Part shown: positions 1-5,940 of the stretch, one piece after another
How the letters are laid out: each line of letters starts with the position of its first letter
Position numbering within the stretch: the stretch's first letter is position 1
Source of the DNA: Hyphomicrobiales bacterium
GTDB lineage: Bacteria; Pseudomonadota; Alphaproteobacteria; Micropepsales; Micropepsaceae
DNA length: 7,821 nt
Reading direction: 5' to 3'
NCBI GenBank assembly: GCA_017849395.1
Contig: JAFIHO010000425.1
Location: 1 to 7,821, forward strand
Made by a program: the position numbers and the translations under genes
The notes under the pieces: model-generated
What the model was told of the DNA's origin: nothing
Seen by the model: only the letters and a program-made list of their open reading frames with translations
The model's database searches: none

Positions 1-46
1 CCCGTTCCTGTTTCCCTTCCTGTGCCTCTTCCGTACCGGTCTGATC

Positions 47-592
47 GTGGAAGGCGACCGGCACAGCGCGTTCCGCGGCGACGATCTGTCGGAAGATATG
101 GTGCTTGAGGATTACCGCCGCTTCGCCCACCGGGCACGGTGGCAGGGAAGACTGGAGGCGGCAGCGCTGTTCCTGGCCGTAGCGTTGGCGATGCTGTTCC
201 GCCCCTTGCTGCCGCTCTCCGATCCGATCCTGCTGACCGGAATTTTCAGCCTCTTCGTGCTGGCCGCCCTTTATGTGATTGCGGAGGGGAGGGTGCGTAC
301 CCTGCCGCCGCGCTGTGATTTTCTGTCACTGCGCCGCCAATACCAACAGGAGATGGCGCGGCAGCAACATCTGCGCCGCTTTCTGTGGTGGCTGTGGCTG
401 ACTCCACTGCTGCTGGCACTGCACGGCGAACTGATCGCAGGTGGGTATGCGACGCACCGCCCCATCCTGGTTGTCGCGGGTACGGTGTCAGCATTGGTTC
501 TATGTTTCTTCATCGGCGCGCTGAATCGCGAACATGGCGGCCGCATGCGCGAGAAAGCGGGCATGCTGGATCGCATTCAAACGCGAGCCTGA
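47..592 (+). CDS. Small four-helix membrane protein, possibly 5'-partial
   Basis: This is a 181-residue integral membrane protein without a recognisable catalytic motif. Hydrophobic segments lie at about residues 35-53, 60-79, 112-126 and 139-158. A basic segment with several Arg (residues 24-35) precedes the first helix, and a loop with a Cys-Asp-Phe motif (90-92) and a Gln/Arg-rich stretch joins helices 2 and 3. The pattern of charged N-terminus, helix pair, CDF loop with a run like RQYQQEMARQQHLRR, and second helix pair resembles uncharacterised membrane proteins often found just downstream of sigma-factor genes. That resemblance is from memory and weak. The start is uncertain: the GTG at 47 has no clear ribosome-binding site, the frame is open back to the window edge, and an ATG at 98 is an alternative. 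A reading frame ending at 106-108 could be the tail of an upstream gene. The coding call is firm; the function is unknown. Confidence 0.75.
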   Translation: MEGDRHSAFRGDDLSEDMVLEDYRRFAHRARWQGRLEAAALFLAVALAMLFRPLLPLSDPILLTGIFSLFVLAALYVIAEGRVRTLPPRCDFLSLRRQYQQEMARQQHLRRFLWWLWLTPLLLALHGELIAGGYATHRPILVVAGTVSALVLCFFIGALNREHGGRMREKAGMLDRIQTRA

Positions 593-674
593 CGCACCAC
601 CTGTGGCGCGGAGGTGAATTATCTTTTATGCTCTTGCCGCCGGGGACGGGGCTTCTGGCTGCACGGGAGCGAAC

Positions 675-1604
675 ATGACGAATTCCACGCGATATTCCCG
701 CCGCGACGCGGCACTGCTCGGTGGCATGTCGCTTCTGACGCCTGCCTTCATCGAGACCGCGCTGGCCCAGGCGCAGAAGCCGATGCTGGCCCGCCCCATC
801 CCGCACGGCAAGGGTGAGACGATTCCTGCCGTCGGCGTCGGCACCTCCATCGTGTTCAATGTCGGCCCGTCGGAACTGGCCGGTCCTACCGAAGTGATCC
901 GCGCGATGGTCGCGGGCGGCGGCACGCTGATCGATACCGCCCCCTCCTATGGCCATGCGGAGGGCGTCGTGGGCGATGTCCTCGCCAACACAGGCCTGCG
1001 CAACAAGGTGTTCATCGCCACCAAGCTGGAGGATTTCGTCCCCGGCAAGGAGGAAGCCGAAACCCGCGACTGCCTGAAGGCGCTGAAGACCAGCAAGATC
1101 GACCTGCTCCAGCTTCACAATGTGCGCGACCCTAACCAGCGCATGGCGGGCGTTGACGCGCTGAAGGCCAAGGGCATCTGCCGCTACACCGGCATCACCA
1201 CCACCTTTAAAAGCGCCTATGCCGCCACCGAGGCGATCATCAAGCGCGAAAAGCCGGATTTCCTGCTGATCGACTACGCCATCGACAACCGCGATGTGGA
1301 GGCTCGCATCCTGCCCGCCTGCCAGGATGCCGGAACGGCGGTGCTGATCGCGCTGCCCTTTGGCCGGGGGCGGCTGTTCCGCACCGCGCTGGGTAAGCAA
1401 TTGCCGGAATGGGCGGCGGAGTTCGACTGCGCCAGCTGGGGCCAGTTCTTCCTGAAATTCCTGCTGGCCCATCCCGCCGTGCATGCGGTGGCGCCCGGCA
1501 CCAGCAAGGCGCAACACATGATCGACAATCTGGGCGCGGGCCGTGGCCGCCTGCCGGATGCCAAGACGCGCGAGCGCATGGCGCAGTATGTCGAAGCCTT
1601 CTGA
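675..1604 (+). CDS. Tat-exported aldo/keto reductase
   Basis: This 309-residue protein belongs to the aldo/keto reductase superfamily, (beta/alpha)8 barrels that reduce aldehydes or ketones with NAD(P)H. All four catalytic residues of the family can be placed: Asp87 and Tyr92 in IDTAPSYG, Lys117 in ATKLE and His148 in LLQLHNV. Near the C-terminus, APGTSKAQHMIDNLGA (273-288) matches the usual cofactor-phosphate binding segment. The N-terminus is a twin-arginine signal, SRRDAALLGG (8-17), followed by a hydrophobic stretch and an ALA-Q cleavage site after residue 31, so the protein is probably folded with cofactor and then exported. Many family members are cytosolic and lack this leader. The ATG at 675 has GGGAG five bases upstream. 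It stands alone between the membrane-protein gene (82 bp gap) and the transporters (60 bp gap). The substrate is not predictable. The family call is very secure. Confidence 0.93.
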   Translation: MTNSTRYSRRDAALLGGMSLLTPAFIETALAQAQKPMLARPIPHGKGETIPAVGVGTSIVFNVGPSELAGPTEVIRAMVAGGGTLIDTAPSYGHAEGVVGDVLANTGLRNKVFIATKLEDFVPGKEEAETRDCLKALKTSKIDLLQLHNVRDPNQRMAGVDALKAKGICRYTGITTTFKSAYAATEAIIKREKPDFLLIDYAIDNRDVEARILPACQDAGTAVLIALPFGRGRLFRTALGKQLPEWAAEFDCASWGQFFLKFLLAHPAVHAVAPGTSKAQHMIDNLGAGRGRLPDAKTRERMAQYVEAF

Positions 1605-1664
1605 CGCGCTTTTTCGCATCCCCCTGACCGCCACGTCCGCGTCGAACCATGCTAAAGCTGGCGC

Positions 1665-2957
1665 ATGTCCGATGCGCCGCCATCACCCCTCGCGCGCCTG
1701 ATCGTCGCCGCCCAGCCACATGAACGGCGCGCGGCGATGCTGTCCTTCCTGTTCAATTTCGTTCTGTTGGGCAGCTACTACATCCTGCGCCCCGTGCGCG
1801 ACACGATGGCGACCGTGTTCGGGGTGCAGGAGTTGCAAACCCTGTTCACCGGCACCTTCATTGTGGTGCTGCTGGCCGCGCCGGTCTTCGCCTGGGTGGC
1901 GTCAAAGGTGAAGCTGTCACGCCTTCTGCCCGGCGTGTTCTGGTTTCTCATCATCGACCTGCTCATTTTCTATGTTCTGTTCCAGGCCGCGCCGCAAAGC
2001 CGCTGGGTCGCCGCCGCCTATTACTGGTGGCTCAGCGCCATCAACCTGTTCCTGATCTCCATCTTCTGGACCTTCATGGCCGATCTGTTCGCGTCGGAAC
2101 AGGCAACGCGCCTGTTCGCCTTCATCGCGGCGGGCGGCAGTACCGGGGCCATCGCGGGCCCGCTGATCACCAAATTCTTCGTGGGCACAGTCGGCATCGG
2201 CGGGCTGCTGCTTGTGGCGGGAGCGGGTTTCCTGCTCGTTATCCTGATCGTGCACCTGCTCATGCGCGAGAAGGAAAAGATGCGCGCCATCGACAGTCAC
2301 ACCCAGCAGACAAGCCTGGATCTGTCGCTGCCGGGCAATCCGTTCAAGGGTTTCGCGCTGCTTTTCAAATCACCCTTCCTGCTCAACCAGGCAGCCTATA
2401 TGCTGCTGATGACCTGGATCGCGACAGTGTTTTATTTCCTCCAGGCCGACATCATCGCCAAGGCCTTCCCGGGCGTGGAGGCGCGCACCATCGCTTTCGC
2501 GGATGTGGATTTGTATGTGAACATATCCTCGGCGCTTATCCTGATTTTCGGACTTGGCCGCTTCCTGCAACGCTTCGGTGTTACTGCAAGCTTGGTACTC
2601 ACGCCGCTGCTGATGGCAGGAGCTTGCGCCGCCATTGCCGTCGCGCCCAGCCTCGCGCTGATCCAGGCTGGTCGCGCGCTGCAACGAATTTCGCTTTACG
2701 CGATCGCTCGTCCGAGCCGCGAGGTGCTGTTCACCGTGGTAGACCAGCAAAGCAAATACAAGGCGAAGAATGTGATCGACACGACAGTCTACCGGCTGGG
2801 CGATCTGACCTCGGCCTGGATGCTGTCGGGCCTGCGCGTTCTGGGCTTCGGCATATTGGGTGCAATGGGTTTTGGCATTGCGGTGTCGGCCTTGTGGGGC
2901 GTGGTGGCCGTGGCGCTGGGACGGCGCTACGCGGCACTGCGCGCGGCGGCGCAATGA
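1665..2957 (+). CDS. TLC/NTT-like (MFS-type) nucleotide transporter homologue, copy 1
   Basis: This 430-residue polytopic inner-membrane protein has about 10-12 hydrophobic helices. The first spans about residues 25-43 and ends in YYILRPVRDTM (38-48), followed by LFTGTFIV (60-67) and a helix at 148-168 with a small-residue turn AAGGSTGAIAG. Loop 200-230 is charged and ends in NPFKGF. Near the end lies a polar signature, SREVLFTVVDQQSKYKAKNV (351-370), then DTTVYRLGD. These features match proteins annotated as NTP/NDP exchange transporters, relatives of the ATP/ADP translocases of Rickettsia, Chlamydia and plastids but shorter than the roughly 500 residues of those enzymes. In free-living bacteria the substrate is generally unknown, so nucleotide exchange is an inference from family only. 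The ATG at 1665 has no strong Shine-Dalgarno; a GCTAAA element at 1651-1656 may be a -10, giving a short or absent leader. A paralogue follows 79 bp downstream. Confidence 0.85.
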   Translation: MSDAPPSPLARLIVAAQPHERRAAMLSFLFNFVLLGSYYILRPVRDTMATVFGVQELQTLFTGTFIVVLLAAPVFAWVASKVKLSRLLPGVFWFLIIDLLIFYVLFQAAPQSRWVAAAYYWWLSAINLFLISIFWTFMADLFASEQATRLFAFIAAGGSTGAIAGPLITKFFVGTVGIGGLLLVAGAGFLLVILIVHLLMREKEKMRAIDSHTQQTSLDLSLPGNPFKGFALLFKSPFLLNQAAYMLLMTWIATVFYFLQADIIAKAFPGVEARTIAFADVDLYVNISSALILIFGLGRFLQRFGVTASLVLTPLLMAGACAAIAVAPSLALIQAGRALQRISLYAIARPSREVLFTVVDQQSKYKAKNVIDTTVYRLGDLTSAWMLSGLRVLGFGILGAMGFGIAVSALWGVVAVALGRRYAALRAAAQ

Positions 2958-2960
2958 ACA

Positions 2961-2988
2961 TTGGCGCAAAAGGGTTTTCCATTATAGT
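2961..2988 (+). promoter_or_regulatory. Candidate promoter for the second transporter gene
   Basis: TTGGCG (2961-2966), a 16-base spacer and TATAGT (2983-2988) match the housekeeping -35/-10 pattern at 4 of 6 and 5 of 6 positions. TTGGCGC also fits the alphaproteobacterial -35 pattern TTGaCgS. It lies wholly in the 79 bp between the two paralogues and predicts a start near 2995, leaving a leader of about 42 bases. The second transporter may therefore be transcribed apart from the first. Confidence 0.5.
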
Positions 2989-3036
2989 CGCGGGCGGCGA
3001 CGGAAATATCCGAGCCATCAAGAACAGGGGATTGGC

Positions 3037-4326
3037 ATGTCGGGGCTTCTGAAAAGCATCGCGGGCGTCGAGCGGCATGAAGTGAAGGCGGTGCTGATCG
3101 CCTTCGTCTATTTCTTCTTCCTGATGGCCAGCTATTTCATCCTGCGCCCACTGCGCGACACGATGGGCACGGTCTATGGCGTGGACAATCTGCAAGAATT
3201 GTTCACCGGCACCTTCATCGTCAGCTTCATCGTCGCGCCCATCTATGCGGGCCTGGCGTCGCGGGTGAAGCTGGCCGCGTTCCTGCCCTGGGTTTACGGC
3301 TTTATCGGCCTGACGATGATCGGTTTCTACTTCCTGTTCACCAGGGTCACGGAAGACCGCTGGGTCGCTGCCGCCTTTTATATATGGCTATCGACCTTCA
3401 ACCTGCTGACCATTTCCGGGTTCTGGAGCCTGATGGCCGACATTTTTTCCGGTCCTCAAGCGAAGCGGTTGTTCGGCTTCGTGGCGGCCGGGGGCACGGT
3501 GGGCACCATTTGCGCGCCCGCCTTCGTGACCTTCTTCGTGGACGAAGTCGGAACCAACAGCCTGCTGCTGATATCGGCCGCCGGATTCTTCATCACTGCC
3601 ATGATGGTGCGTCTGCTGGAGGCAGAAAAGCGCAAATTCGCCGCCATAGAACCCCAGGCGCAGAAAACCACCCTGGACCGGAGCCTCGGCGGCAATCCGT
3701 TCGAAGGCTTCATCCTGCTGTTCAAATCGCCCTATCTGCTGATGATCGCGCTGTTCCTGCTGCTGATGACCACCATCTCCACCGTGATCTATTTCCAGCT
3801 TGGCGACGTCATCACCAAGCAGTTCGCCAGCCGGGCCGAACGCACCCAGGCCTACGCCGTCATCGACCTCGCCACCAATTCCCTGGCAGTGCTGGTGCAA
3901 CTGTTCGGCACGGGACGCTTCATCAATCGCTTCGGCGTGACGGCGGGTCTGCTGCTCAACCCGCTCATCATGGTGGTGGCATTCCTGGCGGTCGTGTTCT
4001 CGCCCGTTCTGATGGTGCTGGGGTCGGTGCAGGTGCTGCGCCGCTTCGCCGAATATGCCGTCGCCAAGCCCAGCCGCGAGGTGCTGTTCACCGTGGTGGA
4101 CCAGGAAGCCAAGTACAAGGCCAAGAATGTCATCGACACGGTGGTCTACCGGTTCGGCGACTTCACCTCGGCCTGGCTGAGCGCCGCAATTCTGCCCTTC
4201 GGTGTCGCCGGTCTTGCAGTCGCGGGTATGGTGATTTCGGCGATCTGGTTTCCCATCGCCTGGGCGCTGGGCCGCCGCTACGAGAAAGCGCGTGACGGCG
4301 AAATCCTGGCTACGACGCCAGCTTAG
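3037..4326 (+). CDS. TLC/NTT-like (MFS-type) nucleotide transporter homologue, copy 2
   Basis: This 429-residue polytopic membrane protein is a clear paralogue of the preceding gene, almost equal in length and colinear throughout. It shares YFILRPLRDTMG (33-44), LFTGTFIV (55-62), DRWVAAAFY, the AAGGTVGTI helix turn (150-158), NPFEGFILLFKSP and the very well conserved SREVLFTVVDQEAKYKAKNV (346-365) with DTVVYRFGDFTSAW. The loop around residues 195-215 is Lys/Glu rich and presumably cytoplasmic. The frame is open further upstream to an ATG at 2860, but that part overlaps copy 1 and reads as non-membrane, Arg-rich nonsense. The ATG at 3037 has AGGGG six bases upstream and gives a protein matching copy 1 in length, so it was chosen. 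The 3' end overlaps the convergent oxidoreductase gene by 17 bp. Transport of nucleotides is a family-based guess; two diverged copies kept side by side may mean different substrates or a two-protein complex. Confidence 0.88.
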   Translation: MSGLLKSIAGVERHEVKAVLIAFVYFFFLMASYFILRPLRDTMGTVYGVDNLQELFTGTFIVSFIVAPIYAGLASRVKLAAFLPWVYGFIGLTMIGFYFLFTRVTEDRWVAAAFYIWLSTFNLLTISGFWSLMADIFSGPQAKRLFGFVAAGGTVGTICAPAFVTFFVDEVGTNSLLLISAAGFFITAMMVRLLEAEKRKFAAIEPQAQKTTLDRSLGGNPFEGFILLFKSPYLLMIALFLLLMTTISTVIYFQLGDVITKQFASRAERTQAYAVIDLATNSLAVLVQLFGTGRFINRFGVTAGLLLNPLIMVVAFLAVVFSPVLMVLGSVQVLRRFAEYAVAKPSREVLFTVVDQEAKYKAKNVIDTVVYRFGDFTSAWLSAAILPFGVAGLAVAGMVISAIWFPIAWALGRRYEKARDGEILATTPA

Positions 4327-5020
4327 CTTTCAACTCGGTCGCGTTGCCCTGGAAGCCATAGGCGCCGGGAGCACGCTGCTGGAATTTCTTCGCGCTGTCC
4401 AACCCGCCCGCCACCACCGGGTCAAATCCCGCGTCGCGCACCAACTCCTCGGCCACGTGCAACGCTTCCGCATCGTCGCCCGCCAACGGGATTGCTAGCC
4501 GGGGTGCGGGACGGTTCGCCTGGGTCTCGAACACTTTCGCGCCCAGCGTGTTGAACGCGCGCACCAGCCTGGTACCCGGCAGGTATTTCTGCGACGTCAT
4601 GCCGATGCCGTTCGTGTCGGCTTCCTGCACGATGGCCGCGCCGTCGCGCGCCGGAACGGCGTTGCAGGCGTCCAGCATGATCTTGCCCTTCAGCGCGTCC
4701 TTGTTGTCGCGTCCGATCTGGGGCAGGGCGGCATAGGGCACCGCGATGAACAGCGCCGAACCGAATTTGATTGCCTCCGCCACCGTGCCCGCCTTGGCCA
4801 ACGGACCCAGACCAGCCACCATATCCTTCAGTTCTTCCGGATTGCGGGTGGCGAACATCACCGGATGGCCGCTCTTCACCCATAACGCACCGATGGTTCC
4901 GCCGATATTGCCCGCGCCGATGATGCCGATGGGCCGCTTGCCCTGAGCAAATGCGGGTCCGCCCAGGGCCACCGCCCCGGCGATTGCGATGATGGTGCGG
5001 CGGGTGAAGCTCTGACGCAT
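4310..5020 (-). CDS. Tat-exported NAD(P)-binding oxidoreductase, F420-dependent NADP reductase type
   Basis: This 236-residue protein has a Rossmann fold just after an export signal. TRRTIIAIAG (7-16), a hydrophobic run and the AFA-Q site after residue 25 form a Tat-type leader. The dinucleotide motif GIIGAGNIGG (32-41) starts the mature protein, and ATRNP (57-61) sits where NADP-preferring relatives carry the 2'-phosphate Arg. FIAVPYAALPQI (91-102), LDACNAV (116-122) and LVRAFNTLGA (152-161) are typical of the NADP oxidoreductase family linked to coenzyme F420 (Pfam F420_oxidored). Many members in non-F420 organisms have no known substrate, so F420 use here is not implied. An ATG at 5041 is possible, but the one at 5020 has AGGGAG six bases upstream and starts directly at the leader. 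The gene is convergent with transporter 2, which it overlaps by 17 bp, and divergent from the metallo-hydrolase gene. The fold is secure; the role is unknown. Confidence 0.88.
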   Translation of the reverse strand: MRQSFTRRTIIAIAGAVALGGPAFAQGKRPIGIIGAGNIGGTIGALWVKSGHPVMFATRNPEELKDMVAGLGPLAKAGTVAEAIKFGSALFIAVPYAALPQIGRDNKDALKGKIMLDACNAVPARDGAAIVQEADTNGIGMTSQKYLPGTRLVRAFNTLGAKVFETQANRPAPRLAIPLAGDDAEALHVAEELVRDAGFDPVVAGGLDSAKKFQQRAPGAYGFQGNATELKAKLAS

Positions 5021-5040
5021 GGGCGGCTCCCTGGTTGGCA

Positions 5041-5058
5041 TGAAGGTTACGCCCTTCA
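5041..5058. promoter_or_regulatory. Inverted repeat in the divergent intergenic region
   Basis: TGAAGG (5041-5046), six bases, then CCTTCA (5053-5058) form a perfect 6-bp inverted repeat. It lies 20-40 bases upstream of the minus-strand oxidoreductase start, where an operator or a 5'-leader hairpin could act. A loose -35 (TTGCGA, minus strand) lies just beyond it. A repeat this short may arise by chance. Confidence 0.3.
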
Positions 5059-5093
5059 AAATCTTTCGCAACCGGGCAAAGCCGGCGGCGCGC

Positions 5094-5122
5094 TTGGTGG
5101 GCACCCGCCTTTGCGCTAAATT
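5094..5122 (+). promoter_or_regulatory. Candidate promoter for the hydrolase operon
   Basis: TTGGTGG (5094-5100), 14 bases, then GCTAAATT (5115-5122) fit the Caulobacter-type pattern TTGaCgS-N10-14-GCTANAWC at 5 of 7 and 7 of 8 positions. It predicts a start near 5128 and a leader of about 24 bases containing AGGGGGA (5138-5144), seven bases before the GTG at 5152. It would drive the metallo-hydrolase and the genes behind it. Confidence 0.42.
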
Positions 5123-5151
5123 CAGGTCACAGACCACAGGGGGACAAACGC

Positions 5152-5931
5152 GTGAAGCACCGTCACATCCTGGCCGCGGGGTTCGCCCTGGCCCTGTCCC
5201 TGCCGGTCGCGGCACAGGTTACCGGCTCCGACCACATGCCCACGTCCGACGGCACGGTCGATATCGTGCCCATCCACCACGCCGCCATCCGGTTCGACTG
5301 GAAGGACCAGCACGTCTTCACCGATCCCGCGCCGATCAGCGGCCTCCAGGGCGACGCAGCCATCGCGCCTTACAAGGCAATGCCCAAACCCACCATCATC
5401 CTGATCACGCATGCCCATGGCGACCACTATAGCGCGCCGGTTCTGGAAGCCATCGCCGGCCCTGATACGGTCATCATCGCGCCGCAAGCGGTGCGCGATG
5501 CCATGCCCGCCGCGCTGCAGGCCAAGACCCGCGTGATGAAGAATGGCGACAGGACGACATTGGGCCCGGTGGGGATCGAAGCGGTGCCCATGTACAATGT
5601 CTCTCCCGCCAAGCTGAATTTCCATCCGAAGGGCGTGGGCAACGGCTATGTGCTGACCTTCGCCAACAAGCGCGTGTATGTGGCGGGCGACACGGAGGAA
5701 ACGCCGGAAACCGCCCATCTGCCCAACATCGACATCGCTTTCATCCCGATCAACTCGCCCTATACACAGGACGTGCCCGCGGCGGCGAAGTGGGTGAAGG
5801 ATTTCAAACCGAAAATGGTTATGCCGTATCACTATCGCAATCAGGACGGCAGCACGTCCGACATGGTCGCGTTCCTGTCCGAAGTCGGCAACGCCAGCCT
5901 GGTGCGCCTGCGCAACCGCTGGTACCAATAG
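5152..5931 (+). CDS. Secreted metallo-beta-lactamase-fold hydrolase
   Basis: This 259-residue Zn-dependent hydrolase has an N-terminal Sec signal: MKHRH, a hydrophobic core (6-18) and a VAA-Q cleavage site after residue 21. The metal motif is THAHGDH (86-92), giving His87, His89, Asp91 and His92 of HxHxDH. The remaining ligands are probably His158 in NFHPKGVGNGY, Asp180 in VAGDTEETPE, and His227 in MPYHYRN. The set is complete, so the enzyme should be active. The FHPKG...GY and AGDTE blocks resemble the UlaG-like/Lactamase_B_3 branch rather than true beta-lactamases, so antibiotic resistance should not be inferred. Relatives act on diverse phosphoesters and lactones; the substrate here is unknown. 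The GTG start at 5152 has AGGGGGA seven bases upstream and immediately precedes the signal peptide. The Gfo/Idh gene begins only 9 bp after the stop, which suggests co-transcription. Confidence 0.92.
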   Translation: MKHRHILAAGFALALSLPVAAQVTGSDHMPTSDGTVDIVPIHHAAIRFDWKDQHVFTDPAPISGLQGDAAIAPYKAMPKPTIILITHAHGDHYSAPVLEAIAGPDTVIIAPQAVRDAMPAALQAKTRVMKNGDRTTLGPVGIEAVPMYNVSPAKLNFHPKGVGNGYVLTFANKRVYVAGDTEETPETAHLPNIDIAFIPINSPYTQDVPAAAKWVKDFKPKMVMPYHYRNQDGSTSDMVAFLSEVGNASLVRLRNRWYQ

Positions 5932-5940
5932 AAGCGACGG

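Noticed and set aside
629..678. 16-codon upstream frame ending in the ATGA of the aldo/keto reductase start
   Set aside because: A GGAGG occurs but too far upstream (about 13 bases), and the peptide shows no attenuator-like codon run. It is probably chance.
510..1634. Long minus-strand open frame (374 codons) opposite the aldo/keto reductase
   Set aside because: It is low-complexity, Arg/Gly/Ala/His-rich and motif-free, as expected opposite a GC-rich gene. The plus strand holds a complete catalytic tetrad and a Tat signal.
1605..1664. Full promoter for transporter 1
   Set aside because: A GCTAAAGC -10-like element exists at 1651-1658, but CTGACCG at 1624 is about 20 bases away and no TTG lies at normal spacing, so only half of a promoter is supported.
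2860..3036. Upstream extension of transporter 2
   Set aside because: It overlaps the end of transporter 1, is Trp/Arg-rich and has no match to the paralogue. The ATG at 3037 has a good ribosome-binding site.
2027..3052. Plus-strand frame of 341 codons within transporter 1
   Set aside because: It is a shifted reading of the transporter, rich in Arg and His with no membrane pattern. The overlapping frame is clearly conserved with its paralogue.
5021..5215. N-terminal extension of the minus-strand oxidoreductase beyond 5020
   Set aside because: The Tat leader begins right after the ATG at 5020, which has AGGGAG at good spacing. The longer form would bury the leader.
5152..5931. Calling the MBL-fold protein a beta-lactamase resistance gene
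   Set aside because: The motif spacing and the FHPKG/AGDTE blocks point to the UlaG-like hydrolase branch. Nothing specific to antibiotic hydrolysis is visible.
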